Shown: positions 1 through 11,966 of the stretch, piece after piece
Position numbering within the stretch: the stretch's first letter is position 1
How the letters are laid out: each line of letters begins with the position of its first letter
Origin: Hormiphora californensis
Lineage: Eukaryota > Ctenophora > Tentaculata > Cydippida > Pleurobrachiidae
Assembly: GCA_020137815.1 (NCBI GenBank)
Contig: CM035357.1
Span: forward strand, 372,001 to 436,000
Reading direction: 5' to 3'
DNA: 64,000 nucleotides
Notes under the pieces: model-generated
Database searches by the model: none
What the model saw: the letters and a program-made list of their open reading frames with translations, nothing else
Told to the model about the DNA's origin: nothing
Made by a program: the position numbers and the translations under genes

Positions 1-45
1 TTATTACCAAACTATCCAATAGTTGATCAGTTATTGAGTTTAAAT

Positions 46-115
46 GGATCTTTTGGTGACATCTGGCTCGACCCCCGCTCAATCTCGGTCGCGCCAGGTG
101 TCTATGTCACCAACA
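46..115. repeat. Short inverted repeat, GGTGACAT family, copy 1
   Basis: The ends TTTTGGTGACAT and ATGTCACCAA are complementary, and the inside carries CTCAATCTCGGTCGCGCC. The same end and inner motifs recur in opposite order at 835-952. Fragments of the ATG(T/G)TACC-type end also occur near 9901. Confidence 0.55.
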
Positions 116-834
116 CCACCTTCATATATCGATGAATAAGGCCAAATTGGATTGTTCATACAAAGTGTCATCAGCTGCGACCGATCATAATGGCCAAATA
201 GTTGGTCCATAAAAGTAATAATTAGTACAAAGAACTCAGTACATTTATTTGGCAGCAATCTATTAATACCCGCTGAGAGATTTATCAGTATTGTCTATCA
301 TGTGTCCCACAATCTATATCATTTGATAATGTCTTATCTATATATCACTCCTCCGTGCTGCACTGCTTGTGTTCATGGGGCATCCACCAATAGGAGAGCT
401 TCTACCCATATCTATAGTATTTACTGAGAGCTTCATCTGACCCATATTCTACTAGATATAATGGGATGGGATACAGCTAGATATTATCTAGTATATCTAT
501 TAAACTGCTCTGTGCTGCTCCGTCACATCACACATATTATATCTAGTATATCTATAATATTGAACTGCTCTGTGCTGCTCCAGTGCTCCAATCTCCGTCA
601 CATCACACTGCATGATGATCCTGTTGTCTTGGTGTCTTCACATGCCAGACAGGGCCAACACACCACTGGCTCATCGTCCCCTCCTGCTGTTGCCTGGGGG
701 ATGATTGTTTTTTGTTAAACATAATGGGATAAGTATATGGTAGCTGGATGGAAATATCATATGCTACTAAATTCTAATTAAGTCTCTTCAGAATCAGCCT
801 CATTTTAGACTAAAATTCAGGTGATGCAGACCAC

Positions 835-952
835 TTGGTGACATAGACACCGTGCGCGACCAAGATTGAGCTCACACACATATGATCGAGCTCGATCTCG
901 GTCGCTGCGTGACCTCGATCTCGCACGCACTTATAGGTGTCAATGTCACCAA
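835..952. repeat. Short inverted repeat, GGTGACAT family, copy 2
   Basis: The element opens with TTGGTGACATAGACACC and closes with GGTGTCAATGTCACCAA, so the terminal 17 bases are nearly perfect inverted repeats. The inner part has further complementary blocks around CTCGATCTCGGTCGC. It is most simply a small non-autonomous foldback or MITE-type element. Confidence 0.6.
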
Positions 953-1411
953 GCAGACCACTAGGAAGGTTTTTAAGAAAACTCTGAGAAAAGTACCTCT
1001 GAAGTATAACTCTCGTTTTTCCAAATGTAAATCACACAATTCAGAGAGACCCCAACAAAACAAGAAACCCCTAATTTGTTTAATTTCTCAATAACGAGAA
1101 AGCTTCTTATTTTGTGGATTGCTTAGGTTGTGGTTTCTTAGAAAAACGCTTCTCATTTAAAAGGTTCTTGAGGTATGGGAGCTTCATTCTTGACTATATT
1201 AATTAATGATAGTGGTTAAGTACAGCCTAGCCCTAGACACTACTCGGAAATAACCCGTACTTTTTTGTAAGTTACTCAACCATCTACAGTGAATTCACTG
1301 TATTGACGAACTTTTCTGAAATTCTCAGTAGATAAAATGAAGAGAGAAATTTGTTTTCTACTGACGAATATTTTTTCTACTGACAAACTTTTCTGCACTT
1401 TAATATAGTCT

Positions 1412-1452
1412 GGTCTAGACCTGTCAGGCCGATGCTCTGACAGGTCTAGACC
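1412..1452. repeat. Palindrome containing the CTGTCAG/CTGACAG motif
   Basis: Two 16-base arms (1412-1427 and 1437-1452) are perfectly complementary around a 9-base spacer. The inner part (1421-1443) is a member of a dispersed 23-bp motif that recurs at least five more times in the window. Confidence 0.65.
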
Positions 1453-1934
1453 TTTTTAGGGAAAGCCAAGGCATAACCAGTTCAAATATGTACAGCTATA
1501 GACCAACCCTTCAAGAAAAATTGCAATATTTTTCAATATAGGAAGTCAGATAGACACGTAGCTAGCTGCTTTAGAATTTCATATTGTCAGATAGATATTT
1601 AGGTAGACAGTAAAGTAAATAATCAGAGTGCTAGACAGACAGATGGTGCAATTTTCTATCAAGAACCGCTCTTCCTCATTTAAAGAGAAACAACGATTTT
1701 GCAGTACTAATATTCAATTAAGAACAGGAGCTTTCGACTGATCTATGTCAGACGTCTTCAGCTATAACAACAATGAAAATGAAAGTGTTTATGTAGTGGA
1801 GAAGAGGATATGGGATCCGGGGAGGGGAGGAGAGAGGAAGGGATGAGATCCGAGAAGGAAGATGCGATCCGAGAGGAGGGGATGGGGGAGGTGATCCACG
1901 GGAAGGGAGAAGAGGTGATCCGAGCTGAAGAGAA

Positions 1935-2762
1935 TTAGGAAACAGGTTTGGGAGATCTAGGTTTGATGGAGATGCCAGCAGGACGGGGTTTGAAGGAGTT
2001 AGCAATCCTGGGGAGAAGGTGAGTCCATTGGAGGTTGACAGTAGGGACTTTATCTGTTCGGTTAATCGCCGGTTGAAGAGTGTGAATAGCCGCTTGTTCC
2101 AGTAGATTTAGACTGAGGCAGGAGGAAGAAGAGGAGAGAATAGAGGTAGAATTCCAGTCCATGGTGTGTCCAGATTCCCGAGCGTGGATAGCAGGAGCAG
2201 ATTTCATCTTCCCATCGGTGTTGTAGAGAGAGTTGTTGTAGAAGTTTGATTCGTGTTCCTTAATCCGGGTTTTCACTGGTCGCTTGGTCTGGCCAACGTA
2301 GAAAGATGGGCAGTCGCGGCAGGGAATGGAGTAGATGGAGTTGGGAGTACTATCAGAAGGAGGCGAAGATTTGGTCTGGGTGAGGATGTTCCGTAGGGTA
2401 GAAGAGGAGGAGAAGGTGACGTCTATGTTGTAGCGGTTGAGGGTCCGTTTGAGTCGAGAGGAGAGGTCCGGGTGATAGGGTAGTACTACACGGTGGACGA
2501 AGGAAGAAGGAGGACGGGATTTTGACGGTTTGGGGTGTAGAAGGCGGTCCCGAACAGTAGACATCAGAGTGGAGATCTCGTAGGGAGGAAATCCATTGCA
2601 GAGACAGATGTTGTAGACTGTGTCGAGTTCCTCTTCGAGATGTTGGGGAGAACAGATGTTGTCTTGAAATCCAATTTTATCTGTCGTTATATAGTTCACA
2701 AGTATTGCATTTTGCCCCGTCATGCTATCCCGCAATATAAGATATCTCATTTCAATTTTCAA
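1935..2762 (-). CDS. Penelope-like element, C-terminal part with GIY-YIG endonuclease (5'-truncated)
   Basis: This 275-residue ORF is the 3' part of a Penelope-like retroelement. Residues 40-130 resemble the linker between reverse transcriptase and endonuclease in that family. Residues 141-170 carry the GIY-YIG signature in its Penelope form, IYSIPC...YVGQT, followed by RIKEH with the conserved arginine. The histidine-rich segment near 193-199 and the LLEQA / PAIN motifs near 221-234 also fit. The reverse transcriptase expected upstream is absent: the sequence past 2762 turns into unrelated DNA and a GA microsatellite. The copy is therefore 5'-truncated, as is common for such elements, and probably dead. 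The domain call is by motif recognition. A host GIY-YIG gene is less likely because of the linker. Confidence 0.8.
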   Translation of the reverse strand: MKIEMRYLILRDSMTGQNAILVNYITTDKIGFQDNICSPQHLEEELDTVYNICLCNGFPPYEISTLMSTVRDRLLHPKPSKSRPPSSFVHRVVLPYHPDLSSRLKRTLNRYNIDVTFSSSSTLRNILTQTKSSPPSDSTPNSIYSIPCRDCPSFYVGQTKRPVKTRIKEHESNFYNNSLYNTDGKMKSAPAIHARESGHTMDWNSTSILSSSSSCLSLNLLEQAAIHTLQPAINRTDKVPTVNLQWTHLLPRIANSFKPRPAGISIKPRSPKPVS

Positions 2763-2927
2763 CTCATCGGAACTTCAAAAGAAGTCAATCAAATGTCAGA
2801 ATTCTACCCCCGCCCTCAGAATTCTACTCCCGCCCTCTTACAATACAATTTGAAATCAAACTGAAATTGCACCCCCCACAGATGATCTGTTGGTTGCTCC
2901 TTCTTCTCTGAAAATTGCACCCCACCT

Positions 2928-3041
<114 letters not shown>

Positions 3042-3287
3042 ATACTCTGTCAATATCAGACTAGACTAGTAGTACCTTTGGCTGCTGATCCATCTTCTTG
3101 GAATCGGTTGAGTCCCTCCTCTGGTGATCTTCTTCGTCGATCCCTTTGTAGAAATCGGGTTGACCGTCCTGACAAGTAATCACGCGTTAGAAATAGTAAG
3201 AAGACAGTATAATCTTAGAATGAGCTGTTGAGCTACAATACTATTATCGTTTATACGCTTATTTAAAATATTCACAGGGCTTTTCAA

Positions 3288-3374
3288 CGTCAAGCATCGT
3301 CAATCGCTCAATATTCAATATATAATTATAATCTCTATTATAATTTGATTATTGAGCTATTGAGGATGCTTGAC
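3288..3374. repeat. Imperfect foldback hairpin
   Basis: Arms of about 30 bases (from CGTCAAGCATCGTCAATCG and back to GAGGATGCTTGACG) flank an AT-rich core. It is likely a remnant of a small inverted-repeat element. Confidence 0.6.
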
Positions 3375-3635
3375 GATAAATAGTTCCCACAGCACCAGAC
3401 TTCAACTGACAAAACCTTCTAGAATACCAACGTGATCAATATAATTGCTGTCTGTTCACAATGTCAAAATTGTTTTTTATCTCACACGCTTATGAATATA
3501 ATACTGAGCTACAAGCAATTAACTTGTCACCCAATATATATTAATATTTTGAGTCGCAATTGAGACATTGTTCATTTATTTATTTGATATATTCAACCGC
3601 GGTAATATTCTTGGTCTAACCTCCGTGGTGTTATG

Positions 3636-3730
3636 TTCTATTCTCAGTATTCTCACCTCTGTGGATGGTGTTCTATTCTCAGTATTCTCACCTCTGTGGA
3701 TGGTGTTCTATTCTAACCTCTGTGGTGGGT
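3636..3730. repeat. 35-bp tandem repeat, about 2.7 copies
   Basis: The unit starts TTCTATTCTCAGTATTCTCA and repeats at 3636 and 3671. The third copy, from 3706, is shortened. Confidence 0.85.
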
Positions 3731-5040
3731 ATGTAGTAATCATCAGCGGTTCGTTCCCACAAAGAATTATCAGGGGTTTCTCCCAATTTCATAATGTAAT
3801 CCTGTATCTCCTTATTATCCGTCCTCTCATAAACCTGTGGTAGAAACTATAACATGCAGGTACATAGTATTATTAATATCATAAACTTGGATATCAGAAG
3901 ATATTAGGTAGATATGAGGTAGATATGAGGTTGTCCAATATTGATTTGCATGTATGGCATCTGTATTAGATTTGAATCTGTGAATTTATGACTTCTCACT
4001 TCTGTATAAGAAAATGGTGTAATCAATCAAGCAAACTTGTTTATTCCATAGTATTTTGTATCCAGAGTCGTAAACATGTTTGGTTGTCAATAGCTTTACT
4101 TTCACGTTTGTTTTAGACCGAATACGTTCGCTCTTTAACTTACATAATTTATTTAAATCCCAACCTTTATAGACCCAATAATATGGGCATGGAATTCCGG
4201 GAATCCATTTCCAGGGGATCAGGGGGTCCCTTGAACTTCTCGCAGCAATATCAATTACAGGGAATCGGATTCCCTCTTTAAGTGACTTTGATTTAAATGC
4301 CAACAGCTTGACTCGTTGACGAATTACATCACCGCTTGTAACTGCAACTTAAGCAAGCTGCATTCAATAACATCATTCAACTGTTAACCCCCCCCCCATG
4401 TTTAATGTAATCACATAGCCTTGATCCTGTTATATGTGTTTAGATCTCGGCCTAGAGTTATCTGTCCTGACTAGACTGCTTAGCTCTCTCCTAAAGAGAC
4501 TACGCAGAGAACTCTAGCAATTATATGCTTCTCTTGATGAGAGATTTTATATTTTTCAATGTGTGACGAAATTGTTGGCTGGATTTATAATGAGATCTTG
4601 TGCGTTCAGTCCCTAAGCTGCTGACGGAGGATGATATATTGTTTGTTTTTATACATAACAGCTCATAATAGGATGATATATTGATATACCATAGTAGACT
4701 GCGGGAAATATCAGCAGGGGGGGGGGTGGTTTATAATGATATATTATTTGTTTTTATACATAACAGCTCATAATATCATTTGTTTTGTCCAAACAATCAA
4801 ACAGTGAGACCTATAGGGTCGAGATTTTATAATATCTCGACCCTAGAAGCGGAAAACAGCCGTACTGAGCTAAACTTCAGTTCGACAGCTTCAATTACTG
4901 ATCGAAATAAACTGAAGTTAGCGTACCAGTACGGCTATTTGGTCCGTGTGGCTGGTTTGCTTGATATTATATGTTTATTTCGGCGCAATGCCACAGCGGC
5001 AGTTTAAATATTTACTGGACTGAACTCAAGATCATCGCTC

Positions 5041-5084
5041 ACCAGATCTCTCAGTTCTCATACTTGAGAACTGAGAGATCTGGT
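5041..5084. repeat. Perfect 20-bp stem hairpin
   Basis: ACCAGATCTCTCAGTTCTCA (5041-5060) and its exact reverse complement (5065-5084) flank a 4-base loop. There is no T-run after the stem, so a terminator reading is not supported. Confidence 0.85.
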
Positions 5085-6339
5085 GATCACGTTTTCAATC
5101 TATGATCCATATTTGTAAAATCTATCACCTATCTGTCACGCCCCAGCCCCCTTTGTGTATGTGTTGAGTATTTGTGTGCGAAACTTCACACCCCGCTCAT
5201 AGTCACAACTCACACTACTACCGCGGGACAGCCTGGCAACTATACCTGCTTGTACGTAGAAAGATCACGTTTTCAATCTATATATAGCTGTGTAAATGTA
5301 TCACCTATACTATATCTGCTTGAAGTAGAAAGGAGCTATTTCTGAACTCGTGATCCTAGCATTGCGAAACTATGGCTTGTAGCCAATATGTGAGTTATAT
5401 GGTTGTCATGTGAAGATGAATAATACGGATACTATCGTGTTTTGTCGATCAATAGTATCATTTCACTCACGGATAGTTTCTCTGTGTAGCTCACACTGCA
5501 TTTTATTTCATAAAATGGCAGCCAATGCATTTTATGAGGGTTAATTCGGCAGTTTTTAATTCACGAGTTTTTAAGTATATTCATAAAAAGGTTTCAGCTA
5601 TAATCTTCTTTTGTGGTTCAATAGTATCGATTCACTCAGTGACTCACTGAGTGAATTTCTCTTTTAATCATAGTACTCCAAGTGAATTTCTCTCTGAATC
5701 ATAGTTCTCCATGAAGTCGTCTTTAGCAGAGGGATCTGTATAAGGCTATAAAAGGCCGTAGTTTAATAGTTTTATTGTTATTGATTAAAGCCGGTTCCTT
5801 GTTCAATCTCCACAATATTACCTTTTATAGCCCTGGTTCCCCGACCATTGCACAGTATAAGTACCGTTATTCAATAAATTACTGCAGCTCTTAGGTGTAA
5901 ATAATAAAGGCATACAGAACAATACGATTACTTTAAAGTAGTGCTTGTGTATAGACATGTGGACATGGACATTGATTTGTTGAGTAACTCAGCATGGCTT
6001 GATAGTTATAGTTTGCCTGCATCATCGTTCAAAATATTGGTACAATTGATCTGTATCATATGGTCCATCAAATATTGACGAAATGACACCCCCCCCTCTC
6101 TAGCCACACCTGATACTACATGAGCCATGGTATATATATGTATGAGCCATGTGGCCTGATATATTGGATTAAAAAGGGGCCAAGGTCCGCGATATAATGA
6201 TATGATATTGATATTGACTATTTTCACCGTACCGCGAGAAATATATCATGTTTATGATTGGGTATCTGTGGAAGGTAATGGTATTTAAGGGCAGCTGACT
6301 GCATGGCCTGAAAACCGGGAACGCCCCTGCTGAACCTTT

Positions 6340-6452
6340 CTGGCGCCGCCGACCCCATTGAGAATCAAATGGGGGTATGGCGCCGCCATACAGTGCTGAA
6401 CTAGGTCTGGCAGCGCTCAGATGGGGTCGCGGTGCCAGACAGCTGCTGAATC
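6340..6452. repeat. GC-rich hairpin motif (TGGCGCC...GGCGCCGCCATACAG), copy 1 plus inverted half-copy
   Basis: Bases 6340-6393 read TGGCGCCGCC, then a CCCCAT/ATGGGG stem around GAGAATCAA, then TATGGCGCCGCCATACAG. Bases 6413-6452 repeat the left half in reverse orientation. The same roughly 52-bp motif recurs at 33746, 34007 and 62994. Confidence 0.75.
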
Positions 6453-6683
6453 GAGCTGAGGACCACAGTCAGTTTTCATGCAGCTTCGCCTTACATTTCC
6501 GAGTGCTTCGCAACGCCGCACCTATAGATTGTTGTTTAGTTCAAATTCTTTTTATGTTCAAAAATGCTCACCGTCGTGGGTCGCCAGATCTAGATTCGAG
6601 AGAAAAAAGAGAAGTAGAAGAGGAGTATTATAAGTGTACTATCTGGGGGTAATAGTGAGAGCCCAGATACATACCTATCGATC

Positions 6684-6847
6684 AGAAGAAGAGGAGAAGA
6701 AGAGCAGTATAACAGCTGTTAATAATAAGAAGAGGAGAAGAAGAGCAGTATAACAGCTGTTAATAATAAGAAGAGGAGAAGAAGAGCAGTATAACAGCTG
6801 TTAATAATAAGAAGAGGAGAAGAAGAGCAGTATAACAGCTGTTAATA
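6684..6847. repeat. 41-bp tandem repeat, 4 copies
   Basis: The unit contains AAGAAGAGGAGAAGAAGAGC followed by AGTATAACAGCTGTTAATAAT. The GAGGAG landmark falls at 6691, 6732, 6773 and 6814, giving a constant period of 41. Confidence 0.93.
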
Positions 6848-6882
6848 GTCTGTCACTTTATAGAATCGAGGGGGCGTTCATT

Positions 6883-7090
6883 CAAGGGCATTTATGTAAT
6901 TCTCTTGAGGGCATTTATATAATTCTCTTGAGGGCATTTATATAATTCTCTTGAGGGCATTTATATAATTCTCTTGAGGGCATTTATGTAATTCTCTTGA
7001 GGGCATTTATGTACATAATTCTCTTGAGGGCATTTATACAATTCTCTTGAGGGCATTTATATAATTCTCTTGAGGGCATTTATGTACATA
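6883..7090. repeat. 23-bp tandem repeat, about nine copies
   Basis: The unit is TTGAGGGCATTTATATAAT followed by TCTC. Some copies carry a 4-base insertion (GTAC). There are no unique spacers between units, so this is a minisatellite. Confidence 0.93.
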
Positions 7091-8754
7091 ATTCTTTGCA
7101 ATCAAAATGTTGAAGATTCAATATGCTTTAGCTCTCCAGTTCTTGAAGTATATCATAGCACGTAGAACGTAGGTACTATAATACTGTATTTGGCATTTTA
7201 TTTAATGCTAAGCCGTGTTCTCCCTCACTTATAGGTGTCCATGTTTTCCATTTAATATTGTCGTCGTGTAGCTGCCTTCATGGTACAATGCCATGTATCC
7301 CGTTCTTTATTGACAATATAATGGAATTGGCACCCCTCGTACCTCAATATGATTATCGTGGGTGGTCGTGGGGGGACATGGATCAGGGGTGAACTGGTAC
7401 TGCAATTCTTGTGATATAAGCTATGATTTGATCAAAGTGGCCTCCTTGACTAGTGGGCATGGTCAAGGAGTTTCAACACTGAGAAAGAGTTTTACAGGGA
7501 GGAGCTATGTTCAAAAGGAAAATAAAATTGAGTTCATTCTTAATCACAATATTAGTAACTTGGCAACTTGCCTTGAGGGCACCTGAGAAGAAACCACATA
7601 GTCAGAATATAATCTAACTAGGGAAGGAGAAGATTGCTCAATATTTAGGGAATGAAACTTGATGAAACGACTTGATTACAAAAACATAAAAGTTGCCTGC
7701 AGTCTCTCGATCTCGGCGTTCATTCTCTAATATCTGGACTCTTGAGAGACCGGGCTCGAGTTTAATATACATCTACGGAACCACGTCTATCCATATTTGA
7801 ATAGATATATGCAAAGAGGGGCGAGGGCCTGCTGATTGCTGGACATGTGGCATATCAATCGGAGTATTGGTTTCCCAAGTCCCGCACCCCTGCACGTGCT
7901 TTAGACCATGAGCATAAAAAAGATATCCAATGAAATATATAATAAGCTATTTCAATGGATATCTTTTTTTAGATACCCGGCCTCCCCTTTGGAATACATG
8001 GTTTGATTTAATGTAGTTGAGGTTTAGGAGTTATTGAAGTGCATGAATTGTATTGAGTAAAGATTACCTTGAATGCCTCGTATTTGTCCCCGTGAGTTGA
8101 TACAACCTTACTGGAATGGAGTCTTCGGCAAAACAAGCCTCCTGAACGAAACATGAGGTTAGAGCATCATTTCATCTGAAACAAAACAAGCCTCCTGAAA
8201 TATAGCAGCATTTATAATTTGAAGAAACCCGGCTTTGCTGATGAGCAGTGAGCACCTAGTGAGGTTTAATTATTTTGCATAAATCTAGGTTTGATTTGTA
8301 ACGCCTCGATATATCAGATTCGTTTAACATTTAGCATATGTAATTGTAAGCATAGGGTAAGATTCACTAGCAAACTCGTACCGATCGTCCGATCGTTAAA
8401 ATTACGTTATATTTATGTCAAATTAGGTTTAAGTAGTTTAACGCGATATGCGATATGCGATAGTTAAATATTTGCAAATTGAGCTCTTCACATTAAAACA
8501 AATTAATACATATGTACTTGTTTGATTTATGAATTATACTCACCCTGGAAGTCCCCTATTTCCGGTGTTGCTGGTTCATGTTTAGGAAGTTTAATACTCC
8601 ACTCTGCGTTGTACCGACCCCGTCCTCTCCATGGGTATCTATTACTCTCCATATCCTGGGGACATGTGTGTTTTTACAATAGTTACATACAGTTTATCTA
8701 GAATCTAATCAAACTATTTCGCTAAAATTCGGGTTCCTGCACGTCGCACAATTA
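7091..8754. other. Gene-free stretch
   Basis: No gene is recognisable. The ORF at 7362-7586 has no known domain and I do not support it. The only clear structure is a hairpin at 7916-7969 with 21-base arms (AAAAAAGATATCCAATGAAAT is matched with a single mismatch) around a 12-base AT-rich loop. Confidence 0.45.
7916..7969. repeat. Hairpin with 21-base arms
   Basis: The arms at 7916-7936 and 7949-7969 are complementary except for one base. This is likely a small palindromic repeat. Confidence 0.7.
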
Positions 8755-8960
8755 CCTAAATGATACATTATTATTAGTAAATTAATCAATGATATATCGT
8801 CCCTTACCTCACAAAGCAGCTTTCCTAAATGATACATTATTATTAGTAAATTAATCAATGATATATCGTCCCTTACCTCACAAAGCAGCTTTCCTAAATG
8901 ATACATTATTATGTATTTGTAAATTAATCGTCCCTATATCGTCCCCTATACCTCACAAAG
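8755..8960. repeat. 69-bp tandem repeat, nearly three copies
   Basis: The CCTAAATGATACATTATTAT landmark occurs at 8755, 8824 and 8893, a period of 69. The third copy diverges after about 35 bases. The minus-strand ORF across it merely translates the repeat. Confidence 0.9.
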
Positions 8961-9112
8961 TAGCTTTCTGGCTGCGTCAGTATGGGAATTTTCATCCGGT
9001 GCCTTGGTCCCTGTTTCCAGATCGAATACAAGGACATCTCCGCTTTGCCCATACCGCTCCCAACAACTAGAGAGAGAGGGAAATAAATTGGAGGAAAACA
9101 GCCTGAATCTTA

Positions 9113-9300
9113 CTAAAATCGTGGGTGGCTAATTGATATATGTCAGCTATCATGCTCTAACGACATGGGCTGCGTGGTAGCTACCCGGTGCTGTCAGTAC
9201 CAGTTACTACTACGCAGTCCATGTCGTAAAAGGATAGTAAAGAATTGACATTTATCAATTAGCCACCCACGATTTATCAATTAGCCACCCAAGATTTTAA
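9113..9300. mobile_element. Foldback (MITE-like) element, about 188 bp
   Basis: The outer arms are TAAAATCGTGGGTGGCTAAT at the left and its complement at the right, where the end is present twice in tandem (near 9247-9272 and 9273-9300). An inner pair (ACGACATGGGCTGCGTGGTAG against CTACTACGCAGTCCATGTCGT) extends the fold. No coding capacity. Confidence 0.75.
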
Positions 9301-9541
9301 TTTCTACGTAGCTCTGCGGCCAAGCTCTTAACCAGTTCATTTCAGCGGTAACTTTGACACGATCGACAATTTTCGACGATTTATTCATTTCATTGCTACA
9401 GAAATATGCTGTCAATGCTCTGACAGTTTATAACTGACATTCTCTCTTTCCCTCCTCTATAGGTTGCTGAGTTACTCAACAAATCCTAGGCGGAACTTCT
9501 TTTCCCATTTCCAATGACACACATGCTTGTTTTTATTGTGC

Positions 9542-9625
9542 GTTTCTTTTTTTCCAACTGTCAAACAACTTTCTCTTTTTCTTTCATGTTAGAGAGAAAG
9601 TTAAGTTTGACAGAAAAAAGAAACC
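9542..9625. repeat. Imperfect inverted repeat
   Basis: GTTTCTTTTTTTCCAACTGT... on the left pairs with GACAGAAAAAAGAAAC on the right, with AACTTTCTCT against AGAGAAAGTT inside. It is a palindromic repeat remnant. Confidence 0.5.
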
Positions 9626-9947
9626 CTGCTTGAACCTTTAATCTCTCCCCGCGAAACAACCCATGCCATTTAGGCCCCATTTCTTCCATAAATATGTTAA
9701 CACGAGGTACATCTTTTGACAGTAATCGGGGCTTGGCCCTTGGGGTTTTTAATTACAAGAGTAGTTTTTTGGGCTCCAGCAGGGTGTGTGCCAAGTTACC
9801 CGCGATGTTTCTTGGCAGGTTATGAGTGATGTGGCGGGTAATATGCTTCCATGATTATACTATTATAATCAGTTGGTACCATTGCTCTGCTTCGTACGGG
9901 GTGTCTATGTTACCAAAACCCCCGCTAAATAGTTGAACTGCTCAATG

Positions 9948-10227
9948 AGGGGTTGCTAAGTTGAAAATTTTTGAATACACAATTTTAAAGTGTTGCACGT
10001 GTATTGGGATGTTCTAGGGACTAATTTCCGTGTTTTGAAATTTTAAAATTTCAAAATTTTTTTTCGATTTTTTCCCGATTTTTCACCGAAAACAAGGGTC
10101 ACAAAAGTGGCTTGCGACTCGAAACGGTTCAACCGTTTGGGCTGAAACTTCGGAAATGAGTAGAAAATTACCCACTGAATACCAGACATATTGTTCGAAA
10201 GCGATATTTTTCAACTTAGCAACCCCT
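9948..10227. mobile_element. 280-bp non-autonomous TIR element
   Basis: The left end AGGGGTTGCTAAGTTGAAAA (9948-9967) and the right end (to 10227) are exact 20-base inverted repeats. The interior has no ORF and holds runs such as TTTTGAAATTTTAAAATTTC. I see no clear target-site duplication, so the superfamily is not assigned. Confidence 0.7.
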
Positions 10228-10261
10228 ACAGTGCTCATATTTAATATTAGAGTATTAGAGT

Positions 10262-10345
10262 AGGAAGAATTAGAAGAATGAACCCCCGTACGAGGTGATC
10301 TGTCTCAGTGAGACAACACCTCGTACGTTCATTCTTCTTTATAGT
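10262..10345. repeat. Foldback hairpin around TACGAGGTG
   Basis: AGAAGAATGAAC...CGTACGAGGTG is mirrored by CACCTCGTACGTTCATTCTTCT. The loop contains another small palindrome (GTCTCAGTGAGAC). Confidence 0.75.
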
Positions 10346-11432
10346 GAGACTCTCACCAGTGTCAATATTTCAGCGCTTTGTGTCTCATTTTTGACACATC
10401 TCTAAGATTGCTCAGCTTTGTCTCGCTTTAGCTCTTTTAGCTCTTTAACATACATTCATTGTCCTATATTTCTATTCTATTTTCTGTCAATAATTTACCT
10501 CCCACGTTAAACCACGTGTCCTCCATTCTCTGACAGCTTTTTGACAGTTTTAGTTGCCGTGGCTTATAAATATACTTGTGTCTTGGCCACCCCCCCCCCC
10601 CCCATTAAACGGTATATATCAAGTTATAGTATTATCACGAATTATGCTTGATAAACTGCATATTAAGAAACTTCTAGAAACCCAACCCAAATTGATATGA
10701 TGATAGCGTGGATTGAAAGGTTTATAATCGTAAAATTATGATGAACACTATCTTAGCTTAGTTGGAAATTAATTTGGAATTTTCCAAATTATACCAAGAA
10801 AGAAAGAATAATTACTAATTATAAACAATTATTAAATTGTAAATTGCCATTGTAAATACCATTGTGTATATATTTTTAATTGTTCTTCCAAAAAAATTAT
10901 AAAAAATTATTTAATTACCTGTCGTCAAAGACACTAATCCGTTGGGAGGCTTGAGGCGAGCTTGCTTTAACTCCCATCTCGTGGAGATTCGCCCTGTAAT
11001 TGGAGTTGTGGTAATGTATTATTAGCGATTCTGAGGGGTAGACCATGTCCCGTGATTTGAATTGTTCATAATTTCTTTTTATTCTAAAATCCGTGGAGCA
11101 CAGACATGCAGTTTCAGGCGATTCACTGCACCACATAACTACCCTGACCCATATAACTATACCCTGACCCATATATAACTACTACCCGGCCCATATAACT
11201 ACTCCTATACCTTATTTGTTGGAGTTGTGATTCCGTGGTCGGAAGATTCCGAGCTGAGATTTCTTCAATTGGAGATCGCCCACTGTCTTGTCTGTAATTA
11301 TAAAAGAAAGTTTCACTGTCATTGATAGGGAATTGATCCTCAGGCAGAACTCTACAGAGAAATGTAATTTCTCTGGAGTAGCTGTTACAAATCGAAACAC
11401 GAGTGTTTTCAAGGAATACACAAATGTTTTAC
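10346..11432. other. Gene-free AT-rich stretch
   Basis: It holds a poly-C run near 10591-10604 and AT-rich sequence. The minus-strand ORFs at 10915-11172 and 11212-11421 have no recognisable domain, and I do not call them genes. Confidence 0.45.
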
Positions 11433-11472
11433 TAGCGTGAGCTAGATCTTCAGAATCGTAAAACTAATATAT

Positions 11473-11511
11473 AGTGAGGAAGTTTAGTTTATAAAACTAA
11501 ACTTCCTCACT
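11473..11511. repeat. 18-bp stem hairpin
   Basis: AGTGAGGAAGTTTAGTTT and its exact complement flank the 3-base loop ATA. Confidence 0.85.
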
Positions 11512-11516
11512 TATTA

Positions 11517-11966
11517 TGCAGTTGCTATGGTAACCAAGGTAGTACCATGACGAGGTAGCAAGTCTTATGATAACTAAGACAGTTGCTAATTAGGAGACCA
11601 AGTGCTTCAAATTTACCCTCATCTTAACTCCAGTCACTTAAAATTATTGTGTGATAGTAGTTTCATGATTGGAAGACTTGCTACCTCGCCATGGTACGGC
11701 TGTAGGGTATCCAAAGTGATTTCAGGTGAAAGTAGGAAGTGTTACGAGCGAGTAATTGCGCGCCACAATGCGTGTTAATCATTTCCTTTGTTGCATCAAC
11801 AAAGTGTGAGTTGAAAGATTTATGAAGGAGCAGACTTTGTTACTATGTGTAACGGTGGACGGACGGACAGACGGACAATTTTAGTTAACTCCACGATCTG
11901 CTGATTTCTAAACCCTGAATGATCTTTTTAGCACGTGCGTGCTAAAAAGATCATCCGGGTGAATAC
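11517..11966 (+). mobile_element. Dispersed repeat family A, copy 1
   Basis: This roughly 450-bp block recurs in the opposite orientation at about 60437-60925. The copies share, in order, a GGTAACCAAGG start, the segment around GTGATTTCAGGTG, a block reading TTTATGAAGGAGCAGACT, the run GGACGGACGGACAGACGGAC, and a terminal hairpin GATCTTTTTAGCACGTG. The block TTATGAAGGAGCAGACT is also present in the Helitron-like family at 56-61 kb, so the two families share a module. No coding capacity. Inside this copy an inverted pair (CGAGGTAGCAAGTCTT near 11550, and its complement near 11673) makes it partly foldback. Confidence 0.75.

Larger units (their letters stand above)
1..1934. other. Gene-free AT-rich flank with short palindromic repeats
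   Basis: I see no convincing coding region here. The stretch holds two members of a short inverted-repeat family (46-115 and 835-952, both ending in GGTGACAT/ATGTCACC arms) and a 16-bp stem palindrome at 1412-1452. The short ORFs at 461-718 and 882-1094 have no recognisable domains. The 461-718 ORF runs through a local duplication of the CTGCTCTGTGCTGCTCC type. Confidence 0.5.

Noticed and set aside
5041-5084. Rho-independent terminator
   Set aside because: There is no T-run after the stem and no bacterial gene context.
6883-7090. Possible CRISPR-like array of 23-bp repeats
   Set aside because: The repeats follow each other directly with no unique spacers, and the DNA is eukaryotic.
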